DNA from: Planctomycetota bacterium
GTDB taxonomy: Bacteria; Planctomycetota; Planctomycetia; Pirellulales; Pirellulaceae
Length of the DNA: 64,000 nucleotides
Assembly: GCA_014238905.1 (NCBI GenBank)
Contig: JABAAE010000007.1
Span: 206,852-270,851 of the forward strand
Direction of reading: 5' to 3'
The position numbers were made by a program, and so were the translations under genes. Each line of letters begins with the position of its first letter. Position 1 is the first letter of the stretch. The notes under the pieces are model-generated. The model saw nothing but the letters and a program-made list of their open reading frames with translations, was not told where the DNA came from and searched no databases. This document shows, one piece after another, positions 8,828 to 17,025 of this stretch.

Positions 8828-11800
8828 TTACTGCCGAGTTGCTGACGAATCGGGAGACAACGCTGCCGCCCTGTCAATCAATTCCAGCAACTCCTTTCGT
8901 CGAGAAAGCTCCGCTCTCAGTTCGGTCTCTGCGGATTCTGCTGGAGTGGCGAGTTGGTTATTGGCGTTCTTGGGATCAGGTGTCTTCGCTGGATCCAATC
9001 CGCTGGATTGGCCTGATTTGAGTCCCTTCATCTCGGATGACATTGCCCCTTGTGCCAGCTCCTTCAGCCCTGCGAAATTCAAAGAACCTCGATGCCTGGA
9101 ACCACGAAGCATCAGGCCCAAGCCAGCCACTGTCGAGACAAATTTCATATCTTTTGATGCCCGCGAGTAGTGAGTCACACTGTTCTTGACAACAAACTCC
9201 CGTAGTTCACTTTTTTCCGCACTTGGTCTTTTGAACCTCACCCTCAAGGCTGCAATGTCATCGGAATTGGCAGACTTGGTGAGAGTAAATGTCTGCTTCT
9301 GCACAACTTGATATTTCAGATCAACACTGTTTTCCGGATGCGTCAATGTTGGAAATGTAAAATCCTCATCCGCCGGAACGATTTCATACAAAGCGGTGAC
9401 ATCGTCACCGGCATCCATTTCTCCGGCATCTTTTGAATCATCATCGAAGTCACTTGCTTTCAATTTTCGCGTCTCGTATCCAATCAACCGATAAGACTGC
9501 ACCGTTCTGGGATTGAAAATCAGTTGTAATTTGACGTCCTTGGCAACAGTCACCAGCCCACCAGAAATTTTTTCAACAAACACTCGCTTCGATTCTTTCT
9601 GCGAATCAATAAAGTACACCTTGCCATTCCCATTTTGAGCCATTTTCTGGACTTTTTCGTCTTTGAAATTACCCGTTCCGAATCCGCAAATCGTTAGAAA
9701 CACACCCGATTGAGCCTGCTCCCTGATAAACTCCACCAACTCGGCATCATCTTTGATCCCAACGTTAAAATCACCATCGGTACCCATCACGATCCGATTG
9801 GATCCTCCTTTTAAGAAGTGCTTTTTAGCAGCCCGATAGGCCTCCCGCAGGCCACCGCTTCCATTGGTACTTCCTTTGGCCGCCAACGCATCGATCACGT
9901 TCTTAATCTTTTCCTTCTGGGAACCATCAGTGGGCGGCAATGGCGACTTGATAACGTCAGAATAAGTCACAATTGACACATAGTCGTCCTCACGCAACTG
10001 ATCGACCATACTCTTGAGACCACTTTTCAAAAGCGGCAGTTTATTAGAGTTTCGCATTGATCCGGAGACATCAATCAGAAAAACAAGGTTGCTTGGAGGA
10101 CGTTTGGAATTTTCAACTTCAGCCGCCTTTAGTCCAACCCTCAATAGTTTATTACCGGGTGTCCAGGGGGAAGAAGCCAGCTCCATATTCACCGAAAATG
10201 GGCTGCCTGCTTGGGGCTGAGGATAACTGTAGTCAAAGAAATTAATCAATTCTTCGATCCGAACCCGGTTTGGATCCGGCCACTGATTATTCCTCAACAT
10301 TTGGCGGACATTGGTATACGAAGCCGTGTCGGTGTCGATAGAAAATGTCGACAAAGCATTCGTTCCCAACGGCTGCATGAAATCATTTTCATAGTCGGCT
10401 ATCAGAGGGTTAGGAGGGCTCTCTTTTTCACTACCCGCATCTCCTGGTCGATCATCCTGGACTGCATCACCATCTGTATTTTGACCGGAAGACTCCTGCG
10501 CCGAAGACTCCTGTGTAGCGTCAGTAATAGAATTAGAAAGCCGCTTGGGATCCTTTGCACTGCTGGGCCGCGATGACGATTGACGTTTTTTCTCAAACGA
10601 ACTTCTTGACCGTTTTTCGTTGGTCGATTTAGCCCCCCCCTCAACAAGTGTTTCTGGCCCGATCGCTCCACCTAGCTGCGGTTGTCCTGACATTGCGTTG
10701 GCGGCAGCCCTTTTAGATTTTTCTCGAAGAAAAACACCTTTTCCTCCAAAACCCGATTTATCGGCCGAGCCCGAATCCTCACCCGAAAACGATTGATTCG
10801 CACTAGGCCGAAAATTTAAACCTTCATTACCCGGTTTTCCGCCACCGGCACCAAATGCTGCTGCACCACCTGAACTGGGTGCACGCCTGTCAGGTAAAGA
10901 TGGTGTAGGTAAAGATGGTGTAGGTAAAGATGGTGTAGGTAAAGATGGTGTAGGCGACGGCACACCACGTGAATCCGACTGTTTTCCAGGCGCCCCCTTA
11001 AAGGCACGTTGTGAAGGGTTACCTCCACCAGCTCCTCCACCACCGGGTGCCGCTTTCAAAACGCCCTCTCTTACGTCCTGAGAAAGCTCCATCCTCGTGT
11101 CATGTGGGTCATCCAACTGCTTTTCGATTTTCTTTAATTGCCTCGCGTCTCTGCCGACTTTTCTAGACGAAAGATCCTGATCACCAGCAACCGGACTGGA
11201 TTCGGAATTCTTCCGCTCGTTCTCTGGCTTTTCAACACCATTCCCTCCACTCCCAAACAGCTGCGATTTTTCATCTTCGACATAAAGATTGCCAATGGCC
11301 TTGGCCGTGGAAGCTTTATCCTCAGCGAGTTTTACTCCGTCAGTTACAGAAGTCTTACTTTCGGTGTGATTGTCAGTCGTTAATCCCATCTCCGATTGCA
11401 TGGACGCCGCTTTATTAATTGTTGATTCCGTTTGATCGGCAAGCGCCGTTCTCACTGCGACACCACGCCTTTCTTCCCAGGGACGCCACATCGCCAACGA
11501 AAAACCCACTAATAGGCTCAGGGATAACGACAATGAGACAACCTGCCTGTAACGGGTCCAAGCTCGCTTCGTTTGAGGGCCCTTATTCGCAGCCGAAGAC
11601 ACCAGGTCAGTTCTCCCTACGGAATCTAATTCCGAAAGAACAATATCGTGCAACGATCCCGGCGCCATTGGCAAATCGCTATCCACAGATTCCCGAATTA
11701 AACCGCCAATCTGCTGGATCTCTTCAAATTCTTTTCTCTTGACACTGTCTTCTTTCAAGAGGGTCTGAAGACGAGCGATCTCATCCGGATCCTCCAGTTC

Positions 11801-11881
11801 ACCCAGCGCAAAAGCTGTCAAACTGGCATCGTCTTCATCGAATTGCTGGCCGTTTTTATCGACGTTCACTTCATTTCTCAC
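8828..11881 (-). CDS. YfbK-type von Willebrand factor A membrane protein with anti-sigma-like N-terminus
   Basis: 1017-residue protein. Residues 1-75 (LTAFALGELEDPDEIARL) resemble the N-terminal part of planctomycete anti-sigma-like regulators but lack the zinc HxxxCxxC set. A membrane helix follows (about 112-132, SLSLSLLVGFSLAMWRPWEE). A long, low-complexity Ser/Gly/Pro region (about 150-480) holds four PTPSL repeats. The vWA-associated domain begins near NPLIADYENDFMQPLGTNAL, with STFSIDTDTASYTNVRQML, then the vWA domain with its MIDAS motif DVSGSMRNS and a YfbK-like C-terminal domain. The start is GTG at 11881, or GTG at 11869; there is no in-frame ATG nearby. The ECF sigma gene lies just upstream in the same direction, so the pair may be a sigma/membrane-sensor unit. 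The ligand is unknown. Confidence 0.88.
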   Translation of the reverse strand: MRNEVNVDKNGQQFDEDDASLTAFALGELEDPDEIARLQTLLKEDSVKRKEFEEIQQIGGLIRESVDSDLPMAPGSLHDIVLSELDSVGRTDLVSSAANKGPQTKRAWTRYRQVVSLSLSLSLLVGFSLAMWRPWEERRGVAVRTALADQTESTINKAASMQSEMGLTTDNHTESKTSVTDGVKLAEDKASTAKAIGNLYVEDEKSQLFGSGGNGVEKPENERKNSESSPVAGDQDLSSRKVGRDARQLKKIEKQLDDPHDTRMELSQDVREGVLKAAPGGGGAGGGNPSQRAFKGAPGKQSDSRGVPSPTPSLPTPSLPTPSLPTPSLPDRRAPSSGGAAAFGAGGGKPGNEGLNFRPSANQSFSGEDSGSADKSGFGGKGVFLREKSKRAAANAMSGQPQLGGAIGPETLVEGGAKSTNEKRSRSSFEKKRQSSSRPSSAKDPKRLSNSITDATQESSAQESSGQNTDGDAVQDDRPGDAGSEKESPPNPLIADYENDFMQPLGTNALSTFSIDTDTASYTNVRQMLRNNQWPDPNRVRIEELINFFDYSYPQPQAGSPFSVNMELASSPWTPGNKLLRVGLKAAEVENSKRPPSNLVFLIDVSGSMRNSNKLPLLKSGLKSMVDQLREDDYVSIVTYSDVIKSPLPPTDGSQKEKIKNVIDALAAKGSTNGSGGLREAYRAAKKHFLKGGSNRIVMGTDGDFNVGIKDDAELVEFIREQAQSGVFLTICGFGTGNFKDEKVQKMAQNGNGKVYFIDSQKESKRVFVEKISGGLVTVAKDVKLQLIFNPRTVQSYRLIGYETRKLKASDFDDDSKDAGEMDAGDDVTALYEIVPADEDFTFPTLTHPENSVDLKYQVVQKQTFTLTKSANSDDIAALRVRFKRPSAEKSELREFVVKNSVTHYSRASKDMKFVSTVAGLGLMLRGSRHRGSLNFAGLKELAQGAMSSEMKGLKSGQSSGLDPAKTPDPKNANNQLATPAESAETELRAELSRRKELLELIDRAAALSPDSSATRQ
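10892..10951 (-). repeat. Coding tandem repeat, 15-bp unit x4 (PTPSL pentapeptide)
   Basis: On the plus strand the unit AGGTAAAGATGGTGT is repeated without error at 10892, 10907, 10922 and 10937. It encodes four PTPSL repeats at about residues 310-330 of the vWA protein. The identical copies suggest recent expansion. Confidence 0.93.
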
Positions 11882-11915
11882 TTAGAAAAAGCAAAAGGTT
11901 TGATTATCAGGTCTC

Positions 11916-11965
11916 GTGTCAGGTTTGCCCGTGTCAGGTTTGCCCGTGTCAGGTTTGCCCGTGTC
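11916..11965. repeat. Tandem repeat, 15-bp unit x3 plus 5 bases, between sigma and vWA genes
   Basis: The unit GTGTCAGGTTTGCCC occurs at 11916-11930, 11931-11945 and 11946-11960, followed by GTGTC. It lies in the 116-base gap between the ECF sigma stop and the vWA start, so a change in copy number would alter the leader of the vWA gene. Confidence 0.93.
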
Positions 11966-11997
11966 CAACAGCGATTCCAAACTGGGAATATCTTTCA

Positions 11998-12567
11998 TTA
12001 ATTGACAGTACTGGTTGCTGGACGCTCCAAAGGTTGGGTATCCAGCCACCGACTGATTGCCGGATTTTGTTTCAATTTCTGGATCGCCCGATGCACCTGC
12101 ACCCGGACTGTCGATTCATTCTTCTCAATCACCGAAGCAATCTCGGAATACTGAAGACCATGCGACCACAAATCGATTGCCTCCCGCTGATTCTCAGGTA
12201 ATTGACCGATCAACCGTTGGACCACCGAAACAAAATCCCGTTTTTCAGCAATTTGACTAGGATCAATTTCTCGCCCCTCAATGGCTCGTTCGCGTTCTTC
12301 TCCGGTGGATTCCATACGTTTTCTTTTTCGAATCTGGTCCAGTACCTTGTTTCGACACACCAAATACAGCCAAGGAACAATCCGTCCACCTATTTCCTGC
12401 TGATTTTGTTGGCAAAGTTTCAGAAAGGCGTGCTGAACGACGTCCTGCGCGCTATCCTCATCTCCACCCAACAGACGAGTGGCGTACCGCAACAAACGAC
12501 ATTCGTATTGTTGCAGGGAGTCCATCACCCACTGACGGTGACTATCATCGTTTGAATCTGTCGTCAT
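11998..12567 (-). CDS. ECF-type RNA polymerase sigma factor
   Basis: 189-residue sigma-70 family factor with only regions 2 and 4. Region 2 is residues about 20-85 (LLRYATRLLGGDEDSAQDVV, PWLYLVCRNKVLDQIRKRKR) and region 4 about 118-172 (LPENQREAIDLWSHGLQYSE, then IASVIEKNESTVRVQVHRAI), the latter forming the helix-turn-helix for the -35 element. It starts with ATG at 12567. It is followed by the vWA membrane protein in the same direction, which carries an anti-sigma-like N-terminus, so that protein is the likely regulator. ECF subgroup not assigned. Confidence 0.93.
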   Translation of the reverse strand: MTTDSNDDSHRQWVMDSLQQYECRLLRYATRLLGGDEDSAQDVVQHAFLKLCQQNQQEIGGRIVPWLYLVCRNKVLDQIRKRKRMESTGEERERAIEGREIDPSQIAEKRDFVSVVQRLIGQLPENQREAIDLWSHGLQYSEIASVIEKNESTVRVQVHRAIQKLKQNPAISRWLDTQPLERPATSTVN

Positions 12568-13060
12568 AACGGAATTGCATGCGATTTGAGACTGTCTGAA
12601 TGCTTAACGCGTTGGAGCGAAGTACGTTTCAAATTATTTTATTGATTGTCTCAAAAGAATGCGATGGAAATCGAAAAAGGCCCTCGATTACCCGGTTTTT
12701 CCATCCATCAAGGCCGGCGGGCGGTGCCGGAAGACTTGGTTCGCCCAACCTCAGCACGCTCGAACTAGGGCAAATACCCCTTTGATAATGAAGCCGATCT
12801 CGCCGCTCAAACCCCAAATCAGGAGCTCTGGAACACAGAAAAGCTCCCCTGCCGATCGCTTGTGCTGCCGATCACTTGTGCTGCCGATCACTTGTGCTGC
12901 CGATCACTTGTGCTGGCCGGCAATCGCCTAAAAATTCGTTTTCAGAGGCAACATCACCTGTTTTGTGGATTCCAACTCATCCTTCACCACTGGCGAGCGA
13001 CAGGAGGGGGATTGAATCAACAAACTAGTGCTGAGTGATTTAAGGGTGGAAAACCAGATT
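12568..13060. other. Intergenic region upstream of the ECF sigma gene
   Basis: 493 bases without a supportable gene; ORFs at 12600-12931 on both strands have no recognisable features. It should contain the promoter of the sigma operon near 12570-12620. A four-copy 16-bp array lies at 12849-12912. Confidence 0.55.
12849..12912. repeat. Tandem repeat, 16-bp unit x4
   Basis: The unit CTGCCGATCACTTGTG occurs at 12865, 12881 and 12897, and with one change (G for A) at 12849. This is the longest intergenic array in the window. There are no spacers between copies, so it is not a CRISPR. Confidence 0.94.
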
Positions 13061-13324
13061 CTACTGCTTGGCAATGACCGAATCAGGGTAAAGTCGATCC
13101 CGCACCGGCAAATCCAACGGTGTCGAAAATTCTCGAGGGCGGATCCCTTCGATGTTGGCGCCCAACTGATTGTCTGGAAAAGGGTCGTGAATCGTCGCAC
13201 GATTTCCCTGCTCGTAGATGTTACCCGGCGGCTGCCAGGGGTATCGCCACCGCCACGCTGGACATCCAGTCGTCGACAAGACCAATAGAACAATCGCAAT
13301 AACAACTGTGCCGTTGCGTTTCAT
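13061..13324 (-). CDS. Small planctomycete-type lipoprotein, function unknown
   Basis: 87 residues beginning MKRNGTVVIAIVLLVLSTTG followed by Cys21, which fits a lipoprotein signal peptide with a lipobox (STTGC). The mature part is short, proline- and aromatic-rich (PAWRWRYPWQPPG) and ends in an acidic/proline stretch (ATIHDPFPDNQLGANIEGIR, then PREFSTPLDLPVRDRL). This pattern recalls small secreted proteins found widely in planctomycetes, but I cannot name a family with certainty. The ATG at 13324 overlaps the stop of a small upstream ORF (13321-13542, GTG start) as ATGA, so translational coupling is possible if that ORF is real. Confidence 0.65.
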   Translation of the reverse strand: MKRNGTVVIAIVLLVLSTTGCPAWRWRYPWQPPGNIYEQGNRATIHDPFPDNQLGANIEGIRPREFSTPLDLPVRDRLYPDSVIAKQ

Positions 13325-13388
13325 TGATTTTTCCTGGTATTTTGACGAACCATCATGGCAGCAGATAGAAGCCCAAAAAAAGGGCCGA

Positions 13389-13514
13389 TTACCCTATGGG
13401 AAGAAAAACCAAGGGAAAGAAAATACAAAAAAATCCCTGCCTTGGAATCCCACCAACGCGGACGATACAGAAGTGCATGCCCGCCGACAATGCCAGTCCC
13501 GCTAGCTTTTTCAT
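13389..13514 (-). CDS. Possible 41-residue membrane peptide
   Basis: An ATG-started frame beginning MKKLAGLALSAGMHFCIVRV and ending in a very hydrophobic segment (FFCIFFPLVFLPIG). The start looks like a signal peptide or a membrane segment. It lies 64 bases upstream of the small lipoprotein and overlaps another frame (13321-13542). No family is recognised and it may be non-coding. Confidence 0.25.
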   Translation of the reverse strand: MKKLAGLALSAGMHFCIVRVGGIPRQGFFCIFFPLVFLPIG

Positions 13515-13574
13515 AGACGGTATTTAGTCCGCTGCTGGTCACCTAACGCGGCAACACCCGCAGGCATGTTGACA

Positions 13575-15275
13575 TCATGTCAAGTTGGACTGATCCAGAA
13601 AAATCATGCGAGAATTCAAACGCGCACGAAACCGACTGGCCAAAGCGACTTTGACGCCCGTCGTATCCTCCGAACCGGTATCGATAAATTGAATCCCTTT
13701 GGGATTGAGTTCCTGCCACGTCAAAACTGAAGTGATCTGTTCAAGGCGTTCACGGAGGTTGAATGTCTGGCCGACATATAACTCCGACCGATCCTCACCG
13801 AGGATAACGTAAACACCCGCCGCTTCTGGGATTGCTGCTGATTTCAGCTTGCGCAAAGACAGCGGACGGGGCAGGTCGGCGGTCGCCCAGTGACTGGCCT
13901 TCATGCCAGCCAACTTGGCAACTTTAGCTTTTTTCCGGAACGCTATCGCTGCCCATCGATATTCAAACGAAGTGAAACCAGGTGCAAACTGAGCTGCCAA
14001 TTCATCGAATTTTGCGGCCAATTCAGGTACACAAAACAACTTGTCCAAGTTATATCCAAAATCGGTTTCGGCCAGTTGGATGGCGATCTCTGACGCATAG
14101 CTGTAGGAGTCCATATCGCGGTTGGTCAGTCGTTTTATTTTTGATTTGTCGTTGGTGCCCTGTTTGGGTAGTTTCCCCTGCTTTCTTAATCCGATCAGGG
14201 TTTCGTTCCAAAAACGAGGATATCCCTCAGCCCCTAAAGATTTGCAAGTGGCGACAAACGCCTTGTTGATCTCTGGATCGGCAAGCACATGGTCGGTTGA
14301 CATTCCCTGGTGAGATTTCAAATAAGCTTTGGCTACGATTTTCTTGACTTGCTGCAGGTCTTTTTCCTGGTTGGCGGATTTTGACTTACCACCAGATTGG
14401 GATCCTTTTCCCAATTCGGTTCGACGTTTTCCAGCTGACGTTTTAGGAGCACTTTTCAGTGGATTCTCCACGCCATCCAAGTCATCTCCGATCCGGGTTT
14501 TTTTCAACCGTTTTTTCATGTGGGAAACATAGTCACTGGAGACATCAAAACCCAACCACCGGCGGGCAAGTTTCTTTGCGACTACCACCGTCGTTCCACT
14601 GCCGGCAAAAGGATCAAGAACGACTTCGCCGGGGTTACTGGACGCACGAATGATCCTGGCCAACAATCGTTCGGGCATTTGGCAACCATGAAATCCCTCT
14701 CGCTCTTTAAACGTACCGGCAACCCGCGGAAAGTACCATGAATTTTCACCACCTGTAAAACTGTCTGGAATATCTTGAGGGCGTAGAATCCAGGTATTAT
14801 CCGGTAATCGTCCATTGGGATTGGCGCGGGAATCGGCATAGACCAATTGCCGCGCAGAAGGCACCCGAATCTGGGGATTCTCTTCGTTGAAAGTGAAGTT
14901 TCTGGGATCTTTGACCAAGTGAAAAAGATGGGTATGCGAGCGACTGAAACCTGACTTTACATTGACGCCAAAAGTGTAATACCAAATCACCCAGCTTCGC
15001 GTATGAAAGCCAATTTCCTGAGCAGCCAACTTCAATTCGGCTGCAAACTCGTCACCGATCGCCAACCAGAATGTCCCGTCGTCACGCAAGCATCGGTGAA
15101 TCCCCTTCATCCAGCTTTGCGACCATTTCAGATACTCTTTTGCCGACTTTGTGTCGTCGTAAACATCGTAGGTGTAGCCAATATTGAAAGGGGGATCAGC
15201 AAAGACCAAATCGACGCTTTTCGCTGCGACCTCATTCAGCTTGGCGACACAATCACCGAGGTAAACCTGATTCAT
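13575..15275 (-). CDS. DNA methyltransferase (beta-class, DPPF type) fused to a GIY-YIG-like domain
   Basis: N-terminal domain is an amino-methyltransferase of beta order: catalytic motif IV D27-P-P-F (FADPPFNIGY) comes before the S-adenosylmethionine motif DPFAGSGTTVVVAKKLARRW (about residue 220). DPPF suggests N6-adenine, but N4-cytosine is not excluded. A lysine-rich linker (about 265-305) leads to a helical middle region (VKKIVAKAYLKSHQGMSTDH). The last 90 residues contain a GIY-YIG-like fold: GVYVILGED, LYVGQTFNLRERLEQI. The Arg in NLRERL fits the catalytic helix of GIY-YIG nucleases. The start is ATG at 15275; a TTG at 15287 would add four residues. No separate restriction gene is adjacent, so this is either a solitary methylase with a DNA-binding appendix or a one-gene cut-and-modify enzyme. 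Confidence 0.88.
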   Translation of the reverse strand: MNQVYLGDCVAKLNEVAAKSVDLVFADPPFNIGYTYDVYDDTKSAKEYLKWSQSWMKGIHRCLRDDGTFWLAIGDEFAAELKLAAQEIGFHTRSWVIWYYTFGVNVKSGFSRSHTHLFHLVKDPRNFTFNEENPQIRVPSARQLVYADSRANPNGRLPDNTWILRPQDIPDSFTGGENSWYFPRVAGTFKEREGFHGCQMPERLLARIIRASSNPGEVVLDPFAGSGTTVVVAKKLARRWLGFDVSSDYVSHMKKRLKKTRIGDDLDGVENPLKSAPKTSAGKRRTELGKGSQSGGKSKSANQEKDLQQVKKIVAKAYLKSHQGMSTDHVLADPEINKAFVATCKSLGAEGYPRFWNETLIGLRKQGKLPKQGTNDKSKIKRLTNRDMDSYSYASEIAIQLAETDFGYNLDKLFCVPELAAKFDELAAQFAPGFTSFEYRWAAIAFRKKAKVAKLAGMKASHWATADLPRPLSLRKLKSAAIPEAAGVYVILGEDRSELYVGQTFNLRERLEQITSVLTWQELNPKGIQFIDTGSEDTTGVKVALASRFRARLNSRMIFLDQSNLT

Positions 15276-15372
15276 TACAACACTCAATGCTCATCACCTA
15301 TCGATTGGTAAAATCAATTAACACAGCGCTCAAAAAACGACTCAAAACGAAAAAAAGGCGTCTGTCCATCAT

Positions 15373-15864
15373 TCATGACCGGCTTCGCCAAACTCCCCAT
15401 TGTCCATTATTTTCATCAACTCCAATTTCGATCAGAGGCGGCAAATTCAGTTTTCTCTCCTTGAGTTGGCTGAGCAGCGATCCACCAATATATTTTGCCA
15501 GCAATTCAACAGTGGTATTGCTGACTGGCAGGATACGACAATCGCCTATCGGAAAAATCCAACGGCGATCCTTGAACACCACTTCCACTTCCTGCAATTT
15601 GGACGTCACCACAATTTGCTGATGGGAGTCCGGAAGCAATACATAGTGGTCAAGCTCGGAGCAGATTTTCCTTAGCGAATCCCGAATAGCGATAAAATCA
15701 TAAACGTATTGATTCTCGTCCAATTCCGCCTCAATCCGACACCTCACGCCGTAGTTATGTCCATGTAACCTTTCGCAAATATCCCCGTTGAAGGTGATAA
15801 AATGGGCTGCGCTAAAGGTAAACTCTTCTTTTTCAATTTCAACGTAATACGATTCGGTATTCAC
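15373..15864 (-). CDS. 6-pyruvoyl-tetrahydropterin synthase/QueD-family protein
   Basis: Zinc enzyme family acting on dihydroneopterin triphosphate. Zinc ligands are H21 (FSAAHF), H34 and H36 (RLHGHNYG), and C30 sits where the family has its catalytic Cys. The YDF and LDHYVLLP blocks of the active site follow. At 163 residues it is longer than the QueD proteins of about 120, with an insertion around residues 75-110. Possible products are tetrahydropterin, carboxy-tetrahydropterin (queuosine path), or a pterin step in methanopterin synthesis. The upstream co-directional CitG-like gene favours the last. ATG start at 15864. Confidence 0.88.
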   Translation of the reverse strand: MNTESYYVEIEKEEFTFSAAHFITFNGDICERLHGHNYGVRCRIEAELDENQYVYDFIAIRDSLRKICSELDHYVLLPDSHQQIVVTSKLQEVEVVFKDRRWIFPIGDCRILPVSNTTVELLAKYIGGSLLSQLKERKLNLPPLIEIGVDENNGQWGVWRSRS

Positions 15865-15893
15865 TAGCGGCCTCCCATATAAGTTGTCTTTGC

Positions 15894-15941
15894 AATTAGT
15901 GCCTTTGAAAATTAGTGCCTTTGAAAATTAGTGCCTTTGGC
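15894..15941. repeat. Tandem repeat, 16-bp unit x3, between CitG-like and PTPS genes
   Basis: The unit AATTAGTGCCTTTGAA occurs at 15894-15909 and 15910-15925, with a third copy from 15926 that is degenerate at its last two bases. It takes up over half of the 81-base gap between two co-directional genes. Confidence 0.92.
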
Positions 15942-15945
15942 CGCA

Positions 15946-16953
15946 TTAGTCAGTTTGTGTTGCAAACCTTCCCGCCTCAAGGGCTCGTCGGATGATCCCG
16001 TTACTCCATTCACCTGTTCGAATCAACACGAACAGGCCAGCAGCAATCAGGTCCGCGGTCGTTCCCGGATTTCGTCGATGTCCGTCGCTGCGCAACCAAA
16101 AATCCAGATCCGCTACGGCAGCCTGCTGCCCTTGTCTATCGTTAATTTTACGAATCTCGGCGGCCATCTGACATACACTGTCGGCAACGTCACCTCCACA
16201 CTTGCGAGCGATCAGGGTATCCGGAATGACTGAGAGGGTTTCCAAAAAAGCGTCGACAATCGAGTCCGAAAGCGAATGACACCGTTGAAGAGCATTCCTC
16301 AAAGCAGGAATAACGACATCGAAAACCTGCTGAAAGCCATTGCAATACTGAAGTGCAATCGTATCACGATGGCTTGCCAAATCCATCGCATGCATGAACA
16401 AGGAATTTTGTGAAGCGGGCCCATTCGCCGATTCCACTTTCCAACTCCGACGGATCGCCTCCAAAGAATGATTGGCGTCCAGGGTGTCGACCTCGCCCAG
16501 TCCACCCGGTGACGAAATCCTGATGGCTTCAAACAAATCCAGGCCATCCTGCTCAGAAACACCTTCCAGTAATGCCGGCAAACCGGCAGCCAACTGGCTC
16601 ATCCTGGTGCCCGGCGAAACCACTTCATCACTCTTTGAATATTCGAAAGAGGCTTTGGCCAACGGTGCTAACAGCAACACCATACCAAGGTTGGTGTTGG
16701 TACCAACCCACGAGGAGTTAGCTTGAATCGCCATCAAAATCAGTTGCCCAAGTCCCAATTCCTCGGTCCGCTCAAACGCCGGCCCGATGGCAATTGAACT
16801 GACTTGAAAGTCAAAAAATGTGAGATCATCAAAATCGGCACCGCGGTGGACATTTCCTGGCTTGGGCGTTGATGCCTCCAGAAGACATGCCAACGAAACA
16901 CATTGTCCGACACTAAGTTGCATGTAATCGCATCCGGCATTTTGAAATGTCAT
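15946..16953 (-). CDS. CitG-like (triphosphoribosyl-dephospho-CoA synthase family) protein of the methanopterin-associated type
   Basis: 335 residues with the CitG-family N-terminus ACLLEASTPKPGNVHRGADF and the nucleotide-site segment SSWVGTNTNLGMVLLLAPLA. This form, often called ORF5, is a standing member of gene clusters for tetrahydromethanopterin-linked C1 transfer in methylotrophs and planctomycetes. Citrate lyase genes, the usual partners of true CitG, are absent. The neighbour is a pterin-synthase-like gene, which supports a pterin-cofactor role. The start is ATG at 16953; ATG at 16923 (MQLSVGQCVSLACL) is an equally good alternative. The exact reaction in cofactor synthesis is not established. 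Confidence 0.83.
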   Translation of the reverse strand: MTFQNAGCDYMQLSVGQCVSLACLLEASTPKPGNVHRGADFDDLTFFDFQVSSIAIGPAFERTEELGLGQLILMAIQANSSWVGTNTNLGMVLLLAPLAKASFEYSKSDEVVSPGTRMSQLAAGLPALLEGVSEQDGLDLFEAIRISSPGGLGEVDTLDANHSLEAIRRSWKVESANGPASQNSLFMHAMDLASHRDTIALQYCNGFQQVFDVVIPALRNALQRCHSLSDSIVDAFLETLSVIPDTLIARKCGGDVADSVCQMAAEIRKINDRQGQQAAVADLDFWLRSDGHRRNPGTTADLIAAGLFVLIRTGEWSNGIIRRALEAGRFATQTD

Positions 16954-17025
16954 AAGACCTCATCCCGAAAACAGATCAAGTCGACCGGCGGCAAAACAAT
17001 GAAAGCATCGCCATTGTTGGTATTT

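Noticed and set aside
12849..12912. Four-copy array as a possible CRISPR
   Set aside because: Copies abut directly with no spacers, the unit is only 16 bp, and no cas genes are present.
12600..12931. Overlapping small ORFs on both strands upstream of the ECF sigma gene
   Set aside because: Low-complexity translations without hydrophobic or domain structure; the plus-strand one includes the 16-bp array.
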